A stretch of 64,000 nucleotides of DNA from Rhizobium sp. Leaf306 (GTDB lineage Bacteria; Pseudomonadota; Alphaproteobacteria; Rhizobiales; Rhizobiaceae), in the NCBI RefSeq assembly GCF_001423425.1, contig NZ_LMNX01000001.1:1012970-1076969 (forward strand), given 5' to 3'. The notes below the pieces were generated by a model. That model worked only from the letters and a program-made list of their open reading frames with translations, was not told the origin of the DNA and searched no databases. Positions within the stretch are counted from its first letter, which is position 1. The number at the start of each line of letters is the position of its first letter. The translations under genes and the position numbers were made by a program. Below are positions 28,086 to 36,232 of this stretch, piece after piece.

Positions 28086-28114
28086 CTTGCGCTGACTGCC
28101 GCAAATTCCCATAT
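28086..28114 (+). promoter_or_regulatory. RpoH (heat-shock sigma) type promoter of hsp20
   Basis: CTTGCGC at 28086-28092 and CCCATAT at 28108-28114 are separated by 15 bp. This matches the heat-shock sigma pattern CTTG...CCCATnT, and the start would fall near 28121, about 57 nt before the hsp20 ATG. I saw no clear ROSE-type thermometer hairpin in the leader. Confidence 0.7.
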
Positions 28115-28177
28115 ATTGACCCGTCGGCGGGCCTTATGGACGCCGGCACAGTCGCTGGATAAAAGCTGGGACGACCG

Positions 28178-28621
28178 ATGAGCCGTATGACACCTTTCGC
28201 AAGCCCTCTCCTCCTGGGCTTCGACGCGATGGAAAAGACACTCGAGCGATTGGGCAAGGGAAGCGACGGCTACCCGCCCTACAATATCGAGCGCATCAAG
28301 AAGACAGCGGGTGACGAACCACGCGAGGACGAATGCGACCTGCTGCGCATCACGCTTGCGGTGGCCGGTTTTTCGGAGGCCGAGCTCGAGGTCATGACCG
28401 AAGAAAACCAGCTTATCATTCGCGGCCGGCAGGCCGAGCAGAACGAGCGCGACTACCTCTACCGCGGTATTGCGGCCCGCCAATTCCAGCGGATCTTCGT
28501 GCTGGCGGACGGGATGCAGGTGTCCGGCGCATCGTTGAAAAATGGTCTTCTTTCGATCGATCTGATCCGCCCCGAGCCGGAGCGTGTAGTGCGAAAAATT
28601 AACATTTCCGTCTCACAGTAG
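28178..28621 (+). CDS. Small heat-shock protein, Hsp20/IbpA family
   Basis: A 147-residue protein with an alpha-crystallin domain from about residue 35 to 135: YNIERIKK, LRITLAVAGFSEAELEV, LIIRGRQ, the conserved ARQFQRIFVLADGMQVSGASLKNGLLSIDLIR. The N-terminus MTPFASPLLLGFDAMEKTLERL is the IbpA-type head. These ATP-independent chaperones hold denatured proteins. It has a heat-shock sigma type promoter and is followed by a DUF1150 gene, its usual partner in Rhizobiales. Confidence 0.95.
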   Translation: MSRMTPFASPLLLGFDAMEKTLERLGKGSDGYPPYNIERIKKTAGDEPREDECDLLRITLAVAGFSEAELEVMTEENQLIIRGRQAEQNERDYLYRGIAARQFQRIFVLADGMQVSGASLKNGLLSIDLIRPEPERVVRKINISVSQ

Positions 28622-28664
28622 ATCAATCAGCAATCGCTGATGCGTCCCCACTGTGGAGGCAGAA

Positions 28665-28922
28665 ATGCTTATGAAAGAAGCGAATCCGAGCTTGACGGAG
28701 TCCGAACTCGCGCATCTCGGAAACGGCGAAGTCGGTTACATTCGCAAGATGAAGTCGGACGATGTGTCCCGCTGTTTTCCCGAGGCTCCGGACATCGATC
28801 CCAGCCTTGACCTTTGGGCCCTGTTCGGTGCGGACGGTACGCCGATCCTGCTCACCGACAACCGCTCCAGCACCTTTTTCAAGGCTGCCGAAGACGAGCT
28901 GAAGACCGTCACCCTGCACTGA
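28665..28922 (+). CDS. DUF1150 family protein
   Basis: An 85-residue acidic protein, started at the ATG 5 bp after GGAGG (an in-frame GTG lies 12 bp upstream). It contains LTESELAHLGNGEVGYIRKM and LDLWALFGADGTPILLTDN, which characterise the short DUF1150 proteins found in alphaproteobacteria directly after small heat-shock genes. It probably shares the hsp20 transcript, 43 bp away. Function is not established; the linkage suggests a stress role. Confidence 0.9.
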   Translation: MLMKEANPSLTESELAHLGNGEVGYIRKMKSDDVSRCFPEAPDIDPSLDLWALFGADGTPILLTDNRSSTFFKAAEDELKTVTLH

Positions 28923-28934
28923 TCGGAATGAGCG

Positions 28935-29636
28935 TCAGACCTTGATGAATGTCAGGTAGGCGGATGACCGTCCTTCCCGGCGAGCCTTGTTCTCGTATCG
29001 CGTACCCGGCCAGCCGGCATAGGGCGTGAGCCAGTCCGAAGCCTGTTCTGCCTGCCAGGCAAAGCCGCCATGATCGCGGCAATGGATCAGCGTCCAGTTC
29101 ACATAGGTATCGATGTCGGAGGCGAAGCAGAATGTTGCGCCCGGCTTCAGCACGCGGTGGAACCGCTCCAGGTTGACCTGCGACACGAAGCGGCGCTTCC
29201 AGTGCTTCCGCTTTGGCCACGGATCGGCGTAGAGAAGGTCGATCTGATCGATCGACGCATCCGGCAGCCAGTCCAGAACCTGGGTCGCATCGTCATCGTA
29301 AAGGCGGATATTGCGCAGACCCTGCTCTTCCACGCTGGCCAGAAGCTTCGCCATGGAATTGACGAAGGGCTCGACGCCGATAAAGCCGGTCGACGGATTT
29401 TCGGCGGCGCGGTGGATCAGATGCTCGCCGCCACCGAAACCGATCTCCAGCCGCATCCGCTCGACGGAGAAGTCGTAGAGGCTCTCGATCCTATCCGGTG
29501 CAGGGTTGGCGAGATCGAGCTTCAGTTGCGGCAAAAGCGTTGCCAGACCTTCCGCCTGCTTCTCGCGCAACGGCTTTCCCTTGCGGCGGCCGAAAAAGGC
29601 TTCCGTGGAACGGCTGGGATGCGGCTTGTCGGTCAT
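28935..29636 (-). CDS. trmB: tRNA (guanine-N7)-methyltransferase
   Basis: A 233-residue Rossmann methyltransferase starting at [20 protein letters not shown]. It has [11 protein letters not shown] (SAM loop), [15 protein letters not shown], and [16 protein letters not shown] with the characteristic DPWPK(K/R)(R/K)H motif of TrmB. It forms m7G46 in tRNA variable loops using SAM. It is downstream of metK, which makes the SAM, separated by a terminator. Confidence 0.97.
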   Translation of the reverse strand: MTDKPHPSRSTEAFFGRRKGKPLREKQAEGLATLLPQLKLDLANPAPDRIESLYDFSVERMRLEIGFGGGEHLIHRAAENPSTGFIGVEPFVNSMAKLLASVEEQGLRNIRLYDDDATQVLDWLPDASIDQIDLLYADPWPKRKHWKRRFVSQVNLERFHRVLKPGATFCFASDIDTYVNWTLIHCRDHGGFAWQAEQASDWLTPYAGWPGTRYENKARREGRSSAYLTFIKV

Positions 29637-29658
29637 GGATCGTATTCTCTCACGGTAA

Positions 29659-29690
29659 AAGCGGGCGCCTTCGGCAGAAGGCACCCGCTT
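29659..29690 (-). terminator. Terminator after metK
   Basis: Stem AAGCGGG-GCCTTC / GAAGGC-CCCGCTT (one mismatch, GGCA loop) is followed by TTTT on the minus strand. It lies between metK and trmB, so trmB must be reached by read-through or its own promoter. Confidence 0.85.
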
Positions 29691-29722
29691 TACTGTCTTA
29701 CAGGCGTGCTCGTAAAGGGCGA

Positions 29723-30982
29723 TCAGGCCGCTTCGAGCTGATCACCCTTGAGGGCGTCCTTCAAAGGCTTCACGAGATCGGTCTTTTCCCAGGAGAAGGA
29801 ACCGTCGCGACCGGCCTTGCGACCGAAGTGGCCGTAGGCAGACGTCTTTGCATAGATCGGCTTGTTGAGATCGAGGTGGCGGCGAATGCCGGACGGCGAG
29901 AGGTCCATCGTCTTGCGGATTGCCGCTTCGATCTGGTCTTCCGTCACGTTCTTGCCGGTTCCATGCAGGTCGACATAGATCGACAGCGGCTGGGAAATGC
30001 CGATCGCGTAGGAAATCTGCAATGTGCAGCGTTCGGCAAAGCCGGCGGCCACGACATTCTTGGCAAGATAGCGGGCAGCATAGGCTGCGGAACGGTCGAC
30101 CTTGGTCGTGTCCTTGCCGGAGAAAGCGCCGCCGCCATGGGGCGCTGCGCCGCCATAGGTGTCGACGATGATCTTGCGGCCGGTGAGGCCTGCATCGCCA
30201 TCGGGACCGCCGATCACGAACTTACCGGTGGGGTTGATGTACCACTTGCAGTCGGCTGCGATCGGAAGTTCGCCGAGCGCTTCGCGGATATAGGGTTCGA
30301 CGACGGAGCGAACCTTCTTCGAGTCCCAGCTGGGATCGATATGCTGTGTCGAGAGGACGATCGAGTCGACGGCGGCCGGCTTGCCGTTTTCGTAACGGAC
30401 GGTCACCTGGCTCTTGGCATCGGGGCCGAGCTTGGCGGCTTCGCCCTCGCCCTTCTTGCGGGCCGTGGCAAGCAGCTGAAGGATCTTGTGCGAATAATAG
30501 ATCGGCGCCGGCATCAGGTCCGGCGTTTCCTTGCAGGCGTAACCGAACATGATGCCCTGGTCGCCGGCACCTTCGTCGCCCTGACGGTCGCTTGCGTTAT
30601 CGACGCCCTGCGCGATATCGGCGGACTGCGAATGGAGGAGGACGTCGATCTTGACCGTCTTCCAATTGAAGCCATCCTGTTCGTAGCCGATGTCGCGGAT
30701 TGCCCGGCGCGCGGCCGACTTGAACTTCGACGGGTTGATCACGTCGTTGCCGTTCTTGTCCTTCTTCATCAGGCTCGGCGGCAGGCGGACTTCGCCCGCA
30801 ATCACCACCCGGTTTGTCGTCGCCAGCGTTTCACAAGCGATGCGGACGCCCCAAGGATCAATCCCTGTCTTTGCGGCTTCGCGGTAGACGAGATCGACGA
30901 TCTCATCGGAAATACGATCGCAGACCTTGTCCGGATGACCTTCTGCAACGGACTCACTCGTGAACAGATAACTGGCGCGCAT
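29723..30982 (-). CDS. metK: S-adenosylmethionine synthase
   Basis: A 419-residue MetK started at [20 protein letters not shown]. It shows the hallmark [23 protein letters not shown] (methionine site) and [16 protein letters not shown] (P-loop-like). It joins methionine and ATP to make SAM. Rhizobial MetK is slightly longer than the E. coli enzyme because of inserts such as [21 protein letters not shown]. In many rhizobia the order is lnt, praR/phrR, metK, trmB, as here. A leader of about 130 nt precedes it; I could not fold a known SAM riboswitch in it. Confidence 0.98.
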   Translation of the reverse strand: MRASYLFTSESVAEGHPDKVCDRISDEIVDLVYREAAKTGIDPWGVRIACETLATTNRVVIAGEVRLPPSLMKKDKNGNDVINPSKFKSAARRAIRDIGYEQDGFNWKTVKIDVLLHSQSADIAQGVDNASDRQGDEGAGDQGIMFGYACKETPDLMPAPIYYSHKILQLLATARKKGEGEAAKLGPDAKSQVTVRYENGKPAAVDSIVLSTQHIDPSWDSKKVRSVVEPYIREALGELPIAADCKWYINPTGKFVIGGPDGDAGLTGRKIIVDTYGGAAPHGGGAFSGKDTTKVDRSAAYAARYLAKNVVAAGFAERCTLQISYAIGISQPLSIYVDLHGTGKNVTEDQIEAAIRKTMDLSPSGIRRHLDLNKPIYAKTSAYGHFGRKAGRDGSFSWEKTDLVKPLKDALKGDQLEAA

Positions 30983-31110
30983 AACGGGATTCCCCTCAAA
31001 GAACAGACATCGAATGTTTAGTAAGTTCGCCTGCCGAAAACAAGCGTACAACGACATAAATATATCTTTATGCGTCCAAGCGATTACCAATTCCTTGAGG
31101 TCACGGCATA

Positions 31111-31136
31111 AAAAAAGCGGCCCGGAGGCCGCCTTT
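31111..31136 (-). terminator. Terminator after the PraR-like gene
   Basis: GCGGCC (31117-31122) and GGCCGC (31127-31132) form a stem around CGGA. On the minus strand it is followed by six T. It separates the regulator gene from metK. Confidence 0.85.
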
Positions 31137-31141
31137 CAAAT

Positions 31142-31163
31142 AATGACCGGTCGACCGGTCATT
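31142..31163. repeat. 22-bp perfect palindrome at the end of the PraR-like gene
   Basis: The half-site AATGACCGGTC is followed immediately by its exact reverse complement, with no spacer, across 31142-31163. It overlaps the stop codon (31159-31161) and last base pairs of the regulator gene and sits just before its terminator. It contains two ACCGGT cores around GTCGAC. Possible roles are an operator for a dimeric protein or a second stem reinforcing termination. Confidence 0.8.
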
Positions 31164-31578
31164 CCGTCTCGGCATCGGCGGCAAGCGCCTTGACAAGATC
31201 CACCAAACGGCGGCGAACCTTGGGATCGGCGATCTTCACAAATGCGCGGTTCAACTGCAGCCCCTCAGAGGACGACAGGAAATCAACCACGTAGTTCGAG
31301 CTGGATGCTTCCGCCATACCGGACGCTCCACCCGCCTGATCGCCTGGCGCATCTTCGAAGAAGAAGGAGACCGGGACGTTCAAGATGGACGAAATGTTCT
31401 GCAGACGGCTGGCGCCAACGCGGTTCGTTCCCTTCTCGTATTTCTGAATCTGCTGGAATGTGATACCAAGGCTCTCCCCCAGCTTTTCCTGGCTCATGCC
31501 CAGCATTGTGCGGCGCAGACGAATCCGGCTCCCGACGTGAATATCAATCGGGTTCGGCTTCTTCTTGTTTTCAATCAT
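31159..31578 (-). CDS. praR: XRE-family regulator of the PraR/PhrR type
   Basis: A 139-residue protein with a Cro/CI-type helix-turn-helix at about residues 17-70 (SRIRLRRTMLGMSQEKLGESLG, FQQIQKYEKGTNRV, SRLQNISSILNVPVSFFFE). A Gly/Ser-rich linker and a C-terminal helical segment (LNRAFVKIADPKVRRRLVDLVKALA) follow. Sequence and location between lnt and metK match PraR of Rhizobium leguminosarum and PhrR of Sinorhizobium meliloti. In those species the protein is linked to repression of quorum-sensing and attachment genes and to acid response. Assignment rests on similarity and position. A perfect palindrome lies over its stop codon. Confidence 0.85.
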   Translation of the reverse strand: MIENKKKPNPIDIHVGSRIRLRRTMLGMSQEKLGESLGITFQQIQKYEKGTNRVGASRLQNISSILNVPVSFFFEDAPGDQAGGASGMAEASSSNYVVDFLSSSEGLQLNRAFVKIADPKVRRRLVDLVKALAADAETE

Positions 31579-31727
31579 AACGACGTCCTGACGAAGTTGC
31601 TGTCAATCTTCAACCCGGTCCGCGTGTGGGAGATACACTTTGGTGGCGCCGGTCACAACAAATCCGGCAAGCAAGGTGTATGGCGAGACGATAGGCCAAA
31701 CCACTATGCAATTTTAGGGGTTTTGGG

Positions 31728-33329
31728 TCAATTCTTCCAGAATTTAAAACTTGTACGGGAAATAAGTGCAATCACAAACATGAGACATATCAGCAACCAG
31801 AAGTAAAAACGCCGTTCGGAAGCGTTCCAAAATGGGACTTCGACACTCGACATGGTTGAGTCAATCACACCCTTTTGATTGTAACCCAGGCCACGTACGA
31901 CCCTGCCAAAAGGATCGACGAAAGCCGAAATACCGGTATTGGCACCGCGAATCAACGGCATGCCGTTTTCGACAGCCCGGACACGCGCCTGCTGGAAATG
32001 CTGGAAGGGTCCGGGAGTTTCACCGAACCATCCATCGTTGGTGACGTTCAAGAGCGCGCTCGAGCGTTCAATGCCGGCACCGATTTCATCCGGGAAGATC
32101 GCTTCGTAGCAGATCAGCGGATAGAAGGTTTGCCCGCCCGGGAGCGTCAGCATGGTGCGGCCCGGTGCTGCGGTAAAGCCGCCCGGCATGGCAATCGCAT
32201 CGGGGATGCCGAGCGACCGCAGCATGTCCTCGTAAGGCACATACTCGCCGTAGGGGACCAGATGCACCTTGTCCGACGCCGACACGATCTGGCCGTTGCT
32301 GTCGATGACGTAGATCGAGTTGTAATAGCGGGTCGCAAAGCCCGGCCCGGCATTTTCAGCGCGGACGGCGCCGGTCACCAGAACCTGACCATCTTCCAGC
32401 ACGTCAGCAATGCGCGACAGGGCATCGGGATTATCGGTCAAGATGAACGGAACCGAGGTTTCCGGCCAGACGATGATATCCGCACGCTTTGCACCATCCT
32501 TTGCGGGCAGCGCCGTCATCGCCAGATGTTCTTCAAAAATCGCACCGCGCTCGGAATCGTCGAGTTTGCGGGACTGGTCGATCATCGGCTGGACGAGGCG
32601 CACCTCGACCGGATCCTTGGCAGTGGCTGAAAGCACCGCGTCGGCACCCGCAAGCCGCCAAGCGCCGAAGCCTAGATGGGCGCAGAGGAGAAGACCTGCG
32701 AGCGCGAGGCCAAGCCCCATGCCGCGTCGGGTCCCGATCAGTGCCGGTGCGGAGAACACGAAAACAGCCAGCACCGTCACACCCGTCACGCCGAGCGGAG
32801 CGGCCGACTGCATCATCAGCGGCATCGGCATGGCGCCGTAGCCGATCGAGTTCCAGGGAAAGCCCGTCAGCATGAAGCCCCGCAGCCATTCCGCAAGGCC
32901 AAAGCCAAACGCAGCAGCCGCAATCCGGCCCAAGCCATCGGACCAGAGAATGCGTGCCGCCAGCGCCGCAAAGCCCCAGAACAGCGCCAGAAAAGCCGGC
33001 AGACCCAGAACTGCAAGCGGTATTGCCCAGGCAAACTCGTCCGCCTCGACGAGAAGCGCATTGCCGAGCCACCAGAGGCTAGCGACGAAGTATCCGAAGC
33101 CGAAGACCCACCCCAGGAAGAAGGCAGAGCGCAGACGGCTGAGGCGCCCACCATCCGGATTGCCGGTCGTGCCGTCCATCAGCCAGATGAACAGCGTGAA
33201 AGACACGAACAGGGCAGCAAAGAAGCCGAAGGGGGGAAGGGCGAGTGCGCCGACAGCGCCGGCAAAAAACGCAAGGAGGATACGCGGCCAGCCCCATAGA
33301 AGCATGACCCTGCCAGCCAGTCGCTCCAT
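31728..33329 (-). CDS. lnt: Apolipoprotein N-acyltransferase
   Basis: A 533-residue protein with about six N-terminal membrane helices and a periplasmic nitrilase-like domain. The catalytic triad is visible as Glu in IVWPETSVPF, Lys in DKVHLVPYGEYVP and Cys in YPLICYEAIFPDE. A last membrane helix ends the protein (FYFWLLICLMFVIALI). It adds the third acyl chain to lipoproteins, completing the pathway in which LspA (encoded at 60.9 kb) removes the signal peptide. It is the last member of the ybeY-corC-lnt run, 90 bp after the CBS-domain gene. Confidence 0.97.
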   Translation of the reverse strand: MERLAGRVMLLWGWPRILLAFFAGAVGALALPPFGFFAALFVSFTLFIWLMDGTTGNPDGGRLSRLRSAFFLGWVFGFGYFVASLWWLGNALLVEADEFAWAIPLAVLGLPAFLALFWGFAALAARILWSDGLGRIAAAAFGFGLAEWLRGFMLTGFPWNSIGYGAMPMPLMMQSAAPLGVTGVTVLAVFVFSAPALIGTRRGMGLGLALAGLLLCAHLGFGAWRLAGADAVLSATAKDPVEVRLVQPMIDQSRKLDDSERGAIFEEHLAMTALPAKDGAKRADIIVWPETSVPFILTDNPDALSRIADVLEDGQVLVTGAVRAENAGPGFATRYYNSIYVIDSNGQIVSASDKVHLVPYGEYVPYEDMLRSLGIPDAIAMPGGFTAAPGRTMLTLPGGQTFYPLICYEAIFPDEIGAGIERSSALLNVTNDGWFGETPGPFQHFQQARVRAVENGMPLIRGANTGISAFVDPFGRVVRGLGYNQKGVIDSTMSSVEVPFWNASERRFYFWLLICLMFVIALISRTSFKFWKN

Positions 33330-33353
33330 CGATGTCCCCTTCGCCCGAATCAG

Positions 33354-33385
33354 AAGCCGCAGTCTTTCATGAAAAACTGCGGCTT
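33354..33385 (-). terminator. Stem-loop between corC-like gene and lnt
   Basis: Arms AAGCCGCAGT and ACTGCGGCTT make a 10-bp stem, with an inner TTTC/GAAA pairing. It lies in the 90-bp gap before lnt. The T run after it on the minus strand is poor, so it may be an attenuator or processing site instead of a full terminator. Confidence 0.5.
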
Positions 33386-33419
33386 GTCCTGTTATCGGCT
33401 GTTCAAAACACCTGGAAAC

Positions 33420-34616
33420 TCAGGCCGATGGATGATCATTGCCACGATCGGACGAGGGTGCCGGCAGAAGCACGGTCGGCGTCTTGTCAGTAATAGCCTT
33501 CTGCTGCGTCTCGGCCACGGGCTCGCCCTCGCCCTTGAGCTGCCTGCGGCGAACGAGCGCGCGCTTGCGCATGATCCGGACCCGCTTGATGCGGCGCGGA
33601 TCGGCGTCGAGGATCTGGAATTCGAACCCTGGCACAGCCTGCACGACTTCACCGCGCACCGGAATGCGACCGAGCGCTGAGAAGATCAATCCACCCAGCG
33701 TATCGACGTCGTCCAGCCGGTCCCGCACGTCGAAATCGGAGCCGATCGCCTTGGAGATTTCCATCAGCTCGATACGGGCATCGGCAATGAAGATATCGTC
33801 GCCGGCACGCGAGAACATCACTTCCTCGTCGTCATGCTCGTCCTCGACATCGCCGATCACCATCTCGACGATATCCTCATGCGACACGAGACCATCGGTG
33901 CCGCCGTATTCGTCGATGACCAGCGCCATCTGCGTACGTGCGGCCTGCATCGTGCTCATCAGCTCGGATGCCAGCATCGATGGCGGTACGAACAGCAGTT
34001 TGCGAACCAGGCCTGCCTCGGCAACGGTCTGATCGAGATTGACGCGGCTGAGATCGAAGGCCGCCTTGGCGGTACGGGCCGGCTTCTCGACCGCTCCACC
34101 GGCAACGACGGCTGCTGCTGCCGTTGCACGGGTACCGGTCCGGCGCTTGTTGCGGGCCTGTTTTGCCAGATAGGACAGAAGGTCGCGGATATGCACGAAG
34201 CCGCGGGCATCGTCGAGATTGTCGCTGTAAACCGGCATGCGCGAGCGGCCGGTCTCCTCGAAATGGATCATCAGTTCGCCGATCGTCATGCTCATGTCGA
34301 CGGCTTCGATATCGGCGCGCGGCACCATGATGTCCTCGACGCGAACCTCGCGGAAGCGGAGGATGTTGTGCAGCATGGCGCGCTCTTCCGGAGAAAAGGC
34401 GTTGCTGACATTGGTGTCGGTCATCAGCGCGTCGGCGAGATCCTCGCGGAGCTGTTCGCCCTGCGACGGCCGCAGCAGGCGGACCGCCCGAGACCAGAAT
34501 GTATTATGGGATTTGGGGTGGTGCTCGGATCGTCCCGAACTACTTCCCTCGTCCGACGAGGGTGAGTCCGAACTGTCCTTGCCCTCGCGGGCGACATTGC
34601 TCGAATAATCGTTCAT
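33420..34616 (-). CDS. CBS-domain CorC/HlyC-type protein
   Basis: A 398-residue cytoplasmic protein with a Ser/Asp-rich N-terminus, the linker RFREVRVEDIMVPRADIEAVD, a CBS pair, and a C-terminal CorC_HlyC domain (DARIELMEISKAIG, TLGGLIFSALGRIPVRGEVV). The amino-terminal DUF21 membrane domain of longer paralogues is absent, as in CorC of enterobacteria. Between the two CBS motifs there is an insert of roughly 45 residues rich in Ala/Lys/Arg (RNKRRTGTRATAAAAVV...). It is linked to magnesium/cobalt efflux or to lipid A/lnt-associated functions. Placed 9 bp after ybeY and upstream of lnt, the usual order. Confidence 0.9.
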   Translation of the reverse strand: MNDYSSNVAREGKDSSDSPSSDEGSSSGRSEHHPKSHNTFWSRAVRLLRPSQGEQLREDLADALMTDTNVSNAFSPEERAMLHNILRFREVRVEDIMVPRADIEAVDMSMTIGELMIHFEETGRSRMPVYSDNLDDARGFVHIRDLLSYLAKQARNKRRTGTRATAAAAVVAGGAVEKPARTAKAAFDLSRVNLDQTVAEAGLVRKLLFVPPSMLASELMSTMQAARTQMALVIDEYGGTDGLVSHEDIVEMVIGDVEDEHDDEEVMFSRAGDDIFIADARIELMEISKAIGSDFDVRDRLDDVDTLGGLIFSALGRIPVRGEVVQAVPGFEFQILDADPRRIKRVRIMRKRALVRRRQLKGEGEPVAETQQKAITDKTPTVLLPAPSSDRGNDHPSA

Positions 34617-34625
34617 TGTTCCAAA

Positions 34626-35135
34626 CTACACTATCGGGTCCTGCCCCGCATAGGGGTCAGATAGGCCGAGACCGGCTAAAATGCGAGTCTCGAGTGTCTC
34701 CATTTCCTCCGCCTCGTCCTTTTCCATGTGGTCGTAACCGAACAGATGGAGAAAGCCGTGGACCAGAAGATGGGTCAGATGATCGTCGAAACTCTTGTCG
34801 AGATCAACTGCCTCGCGTTCGACAGTCTGCCTTGCGATGACGATATCGCCCAGCATCGGGCCCGGCATACCGCCGGGTTCGAGCGGAAAAGCGGGGAAAG
34901 ACAAGACGTTGGTCGGCTTGTCCATGCCGCGCCATTCGGCGTTGATTGCCCGGATGGAATCATCGTCGGTAAAGACGAGAGAGACTTCGGGCGGTATTTT
35001 CGGAAACGGTTGATCTTCTTCGCGGACGAGATAATCGGCGGCCGCGGCGAAAACCTTTTGCGTCAACGCCAAAAGCGACGGCTCTTCCGGCCAGCCTTCG
35101 TCGTCGATGCTGATCTGTATGTCGAGTTCGGGCAT
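34626..35135 (-). CDS. ybeY: Endoribonuclease YbeY
   Basis: A 169-residue single-strand RNase with the UPF0054 zinc motif HGFLHLFGYDH (His126, His130, His136) and the preceding MDKPTNVLSFP. It takes part in 16S rRNA 3'-end maturation and ribosome quality control; in Sinorhizobium the homologue also influences small-RNA control. Next to phoH (17 bp) as in most bacteria. Confidence 0.97.
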   Translation of the reverse strand: MPELDIQISIDDEGWPEEPSLLALTQKVFAAAADYLVREEDQPFPKIPPEVSLVFTDDDSIRAINAEWRGMDKPTNVLSFPAFPLEPGGMPGPMLGDIVIARQTVEREAVDLDKSFDDHLTHLLVHGFLHLFGYDHMEKDEAEEMETLETRILAGLGLSDPYAGQDPIV

Positions 35136-35152
35136 AGGGACTGGAAACCGGA

Positions 35153-36208
35153 CTAGCGTCCGGCCTCCTCGCTTTCCTCGTGGACGGCATATTGCGCGTC
35201 ATAGGCCCTGACGATGCGGCCAACCAGCGGGTGGCGCACGACGTCGGTATCCTTGAAGCGGATGACCGAGATGCCTTCGACCCCGTTGAGGATCTGCAGC
35301 GCCTCGACCAAACCGGATTTCACGCCGCGCGGCAAATCCACCTGGCTCGGGTCGCCGGTGATGATCATGCGTGCGTTTTCACCAAGACGGGTGAGAAACA
35401 TCTTCATCTGCATCGATGTCGTGTTCTGCGCCTCGTCGAGGATGATCGCGGCATTGGCAAGCGTGCGGCCGCGCATGAAGGCGAGCGGCGCGATTTCGAT
35501 GACCCCGGCCGTGATTGCCCGTTCGACCTTGTCGGCTGGGATCATGTCGTAGAGCGCGTCATAGAGCGGCCGCAGATAGGGATCGACCTTTTCCTTCATG
35601 TCGCCAGGAAGGAAGCCCAGACGTTCGCCCGCCTCGACGGCCGGACGCGAAAGAATGATCTTGTCGACGGCACCGCGTTCCAGCAGCTGCGCGGCATGCG
35701 CCACGGCCAGATAGGTCTTGCCGGTACCGGCCGGACCGACGCCGAACACCATCTCTGCCCGATCGAGCGCCCGCATATAGGCGTCCTGCGTCGGGGTACG
35801 CGCGACAATCGTCTTTTTCTTGGTGGAGATCTGGCTCATCGAAAGCCTGGCCTTTTTCTCGAGCGTCGGCAGTTGCAGCTGGTCGTCCGCAGCCTGTGCC
35901 ATGCGGATAGCTCCTTCGACATCGGATGTTTCGATGGTGCCGCCCTTCTGGATTCGCTCATAGAGGGTATCGAGAGCCCGACGGGCCTGATTGGTGGCTG
36001 GGACATCGCCTGAAATGGCCACGGAATTACCGCGGGGCCGCGCATCAATATTGAGGCGCTGTTCGAGAAGTTTCAGATTCTGGTCGAATTGACCGAACAG
36101 CTCGCTCGCGAAGCGATTGTTCTCGAACGTCAGGACAAAGTGGTTGGCGTCGGTCGCTGCTGATTTGGGGTGGCGCGCTGTCGAAGAAACCGATTCTCGT
36201 CCGCTCAA
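35153..36208 (-). CDS. phoH: PhoH-family ATPase
   Basis: A 351-residue protein with a KH-like N-terminal part and a RecD-type ATPase domain. Walker A is GVGPAGTGKTYLAV, Walker B is AIILDEAQNTT, and sensor motif is ITGDPSQVD. It is the PhoH-like (YbeZ) partner of YbeY in RNA processing. It sits between miaB (24 bp) and ybeY (17 bp), a widely conserved order. Confidence 0.96.
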   Translation of the reverse strand: MSGRESVSSTARHPKSAATDANHFVLTFENNRFASELFGQFDQNLKLLEQRLNIDARPRGNSVAISGDVPATNQARRALDTLYERIQKGGTIETSDVEGAIRMAQAADDQLQLPTLEKKARLSMSQISTKKKTIVARTPTQDAYMRALDRAEMVFGVGPAGTGKTYLAVAHAAQLLERGAVDKIILSRPAVEAGERLGFLPGDMKEKVDPYLRPLYDALYDMIPADKVERAITAGVIEIAPLAFMRGRTLANAAIILDEAQNTTSMQMKMFLTRLGENARMIITGDPSQVDLPRGVKSGLVEALQILNGVEGISVIRFKDTDVVRHPLVGRIVRAYDAQYAVHEESEEAGR

Positions 36209-36232
36209 GTAAACAAGCTCCTCACTTGCTGG

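Noticed and set aside
28121-28177. ROSE-type RNA thermometer upstream of hsp20
   Set aside because: The expected sequence near the ribosome site (a TTGCT-like element pairing with AGGA) is not visible, and the heat-shock sigma promoter already explains induction.
30983-31110. Possible SAM riboswitch in the metK leader
   Set aside because: I could not assemble the SAM-I, SAM-II or SAM/SAH core elements from the leader. A covariance-model search would decide; a hit above threshold would reopen it.
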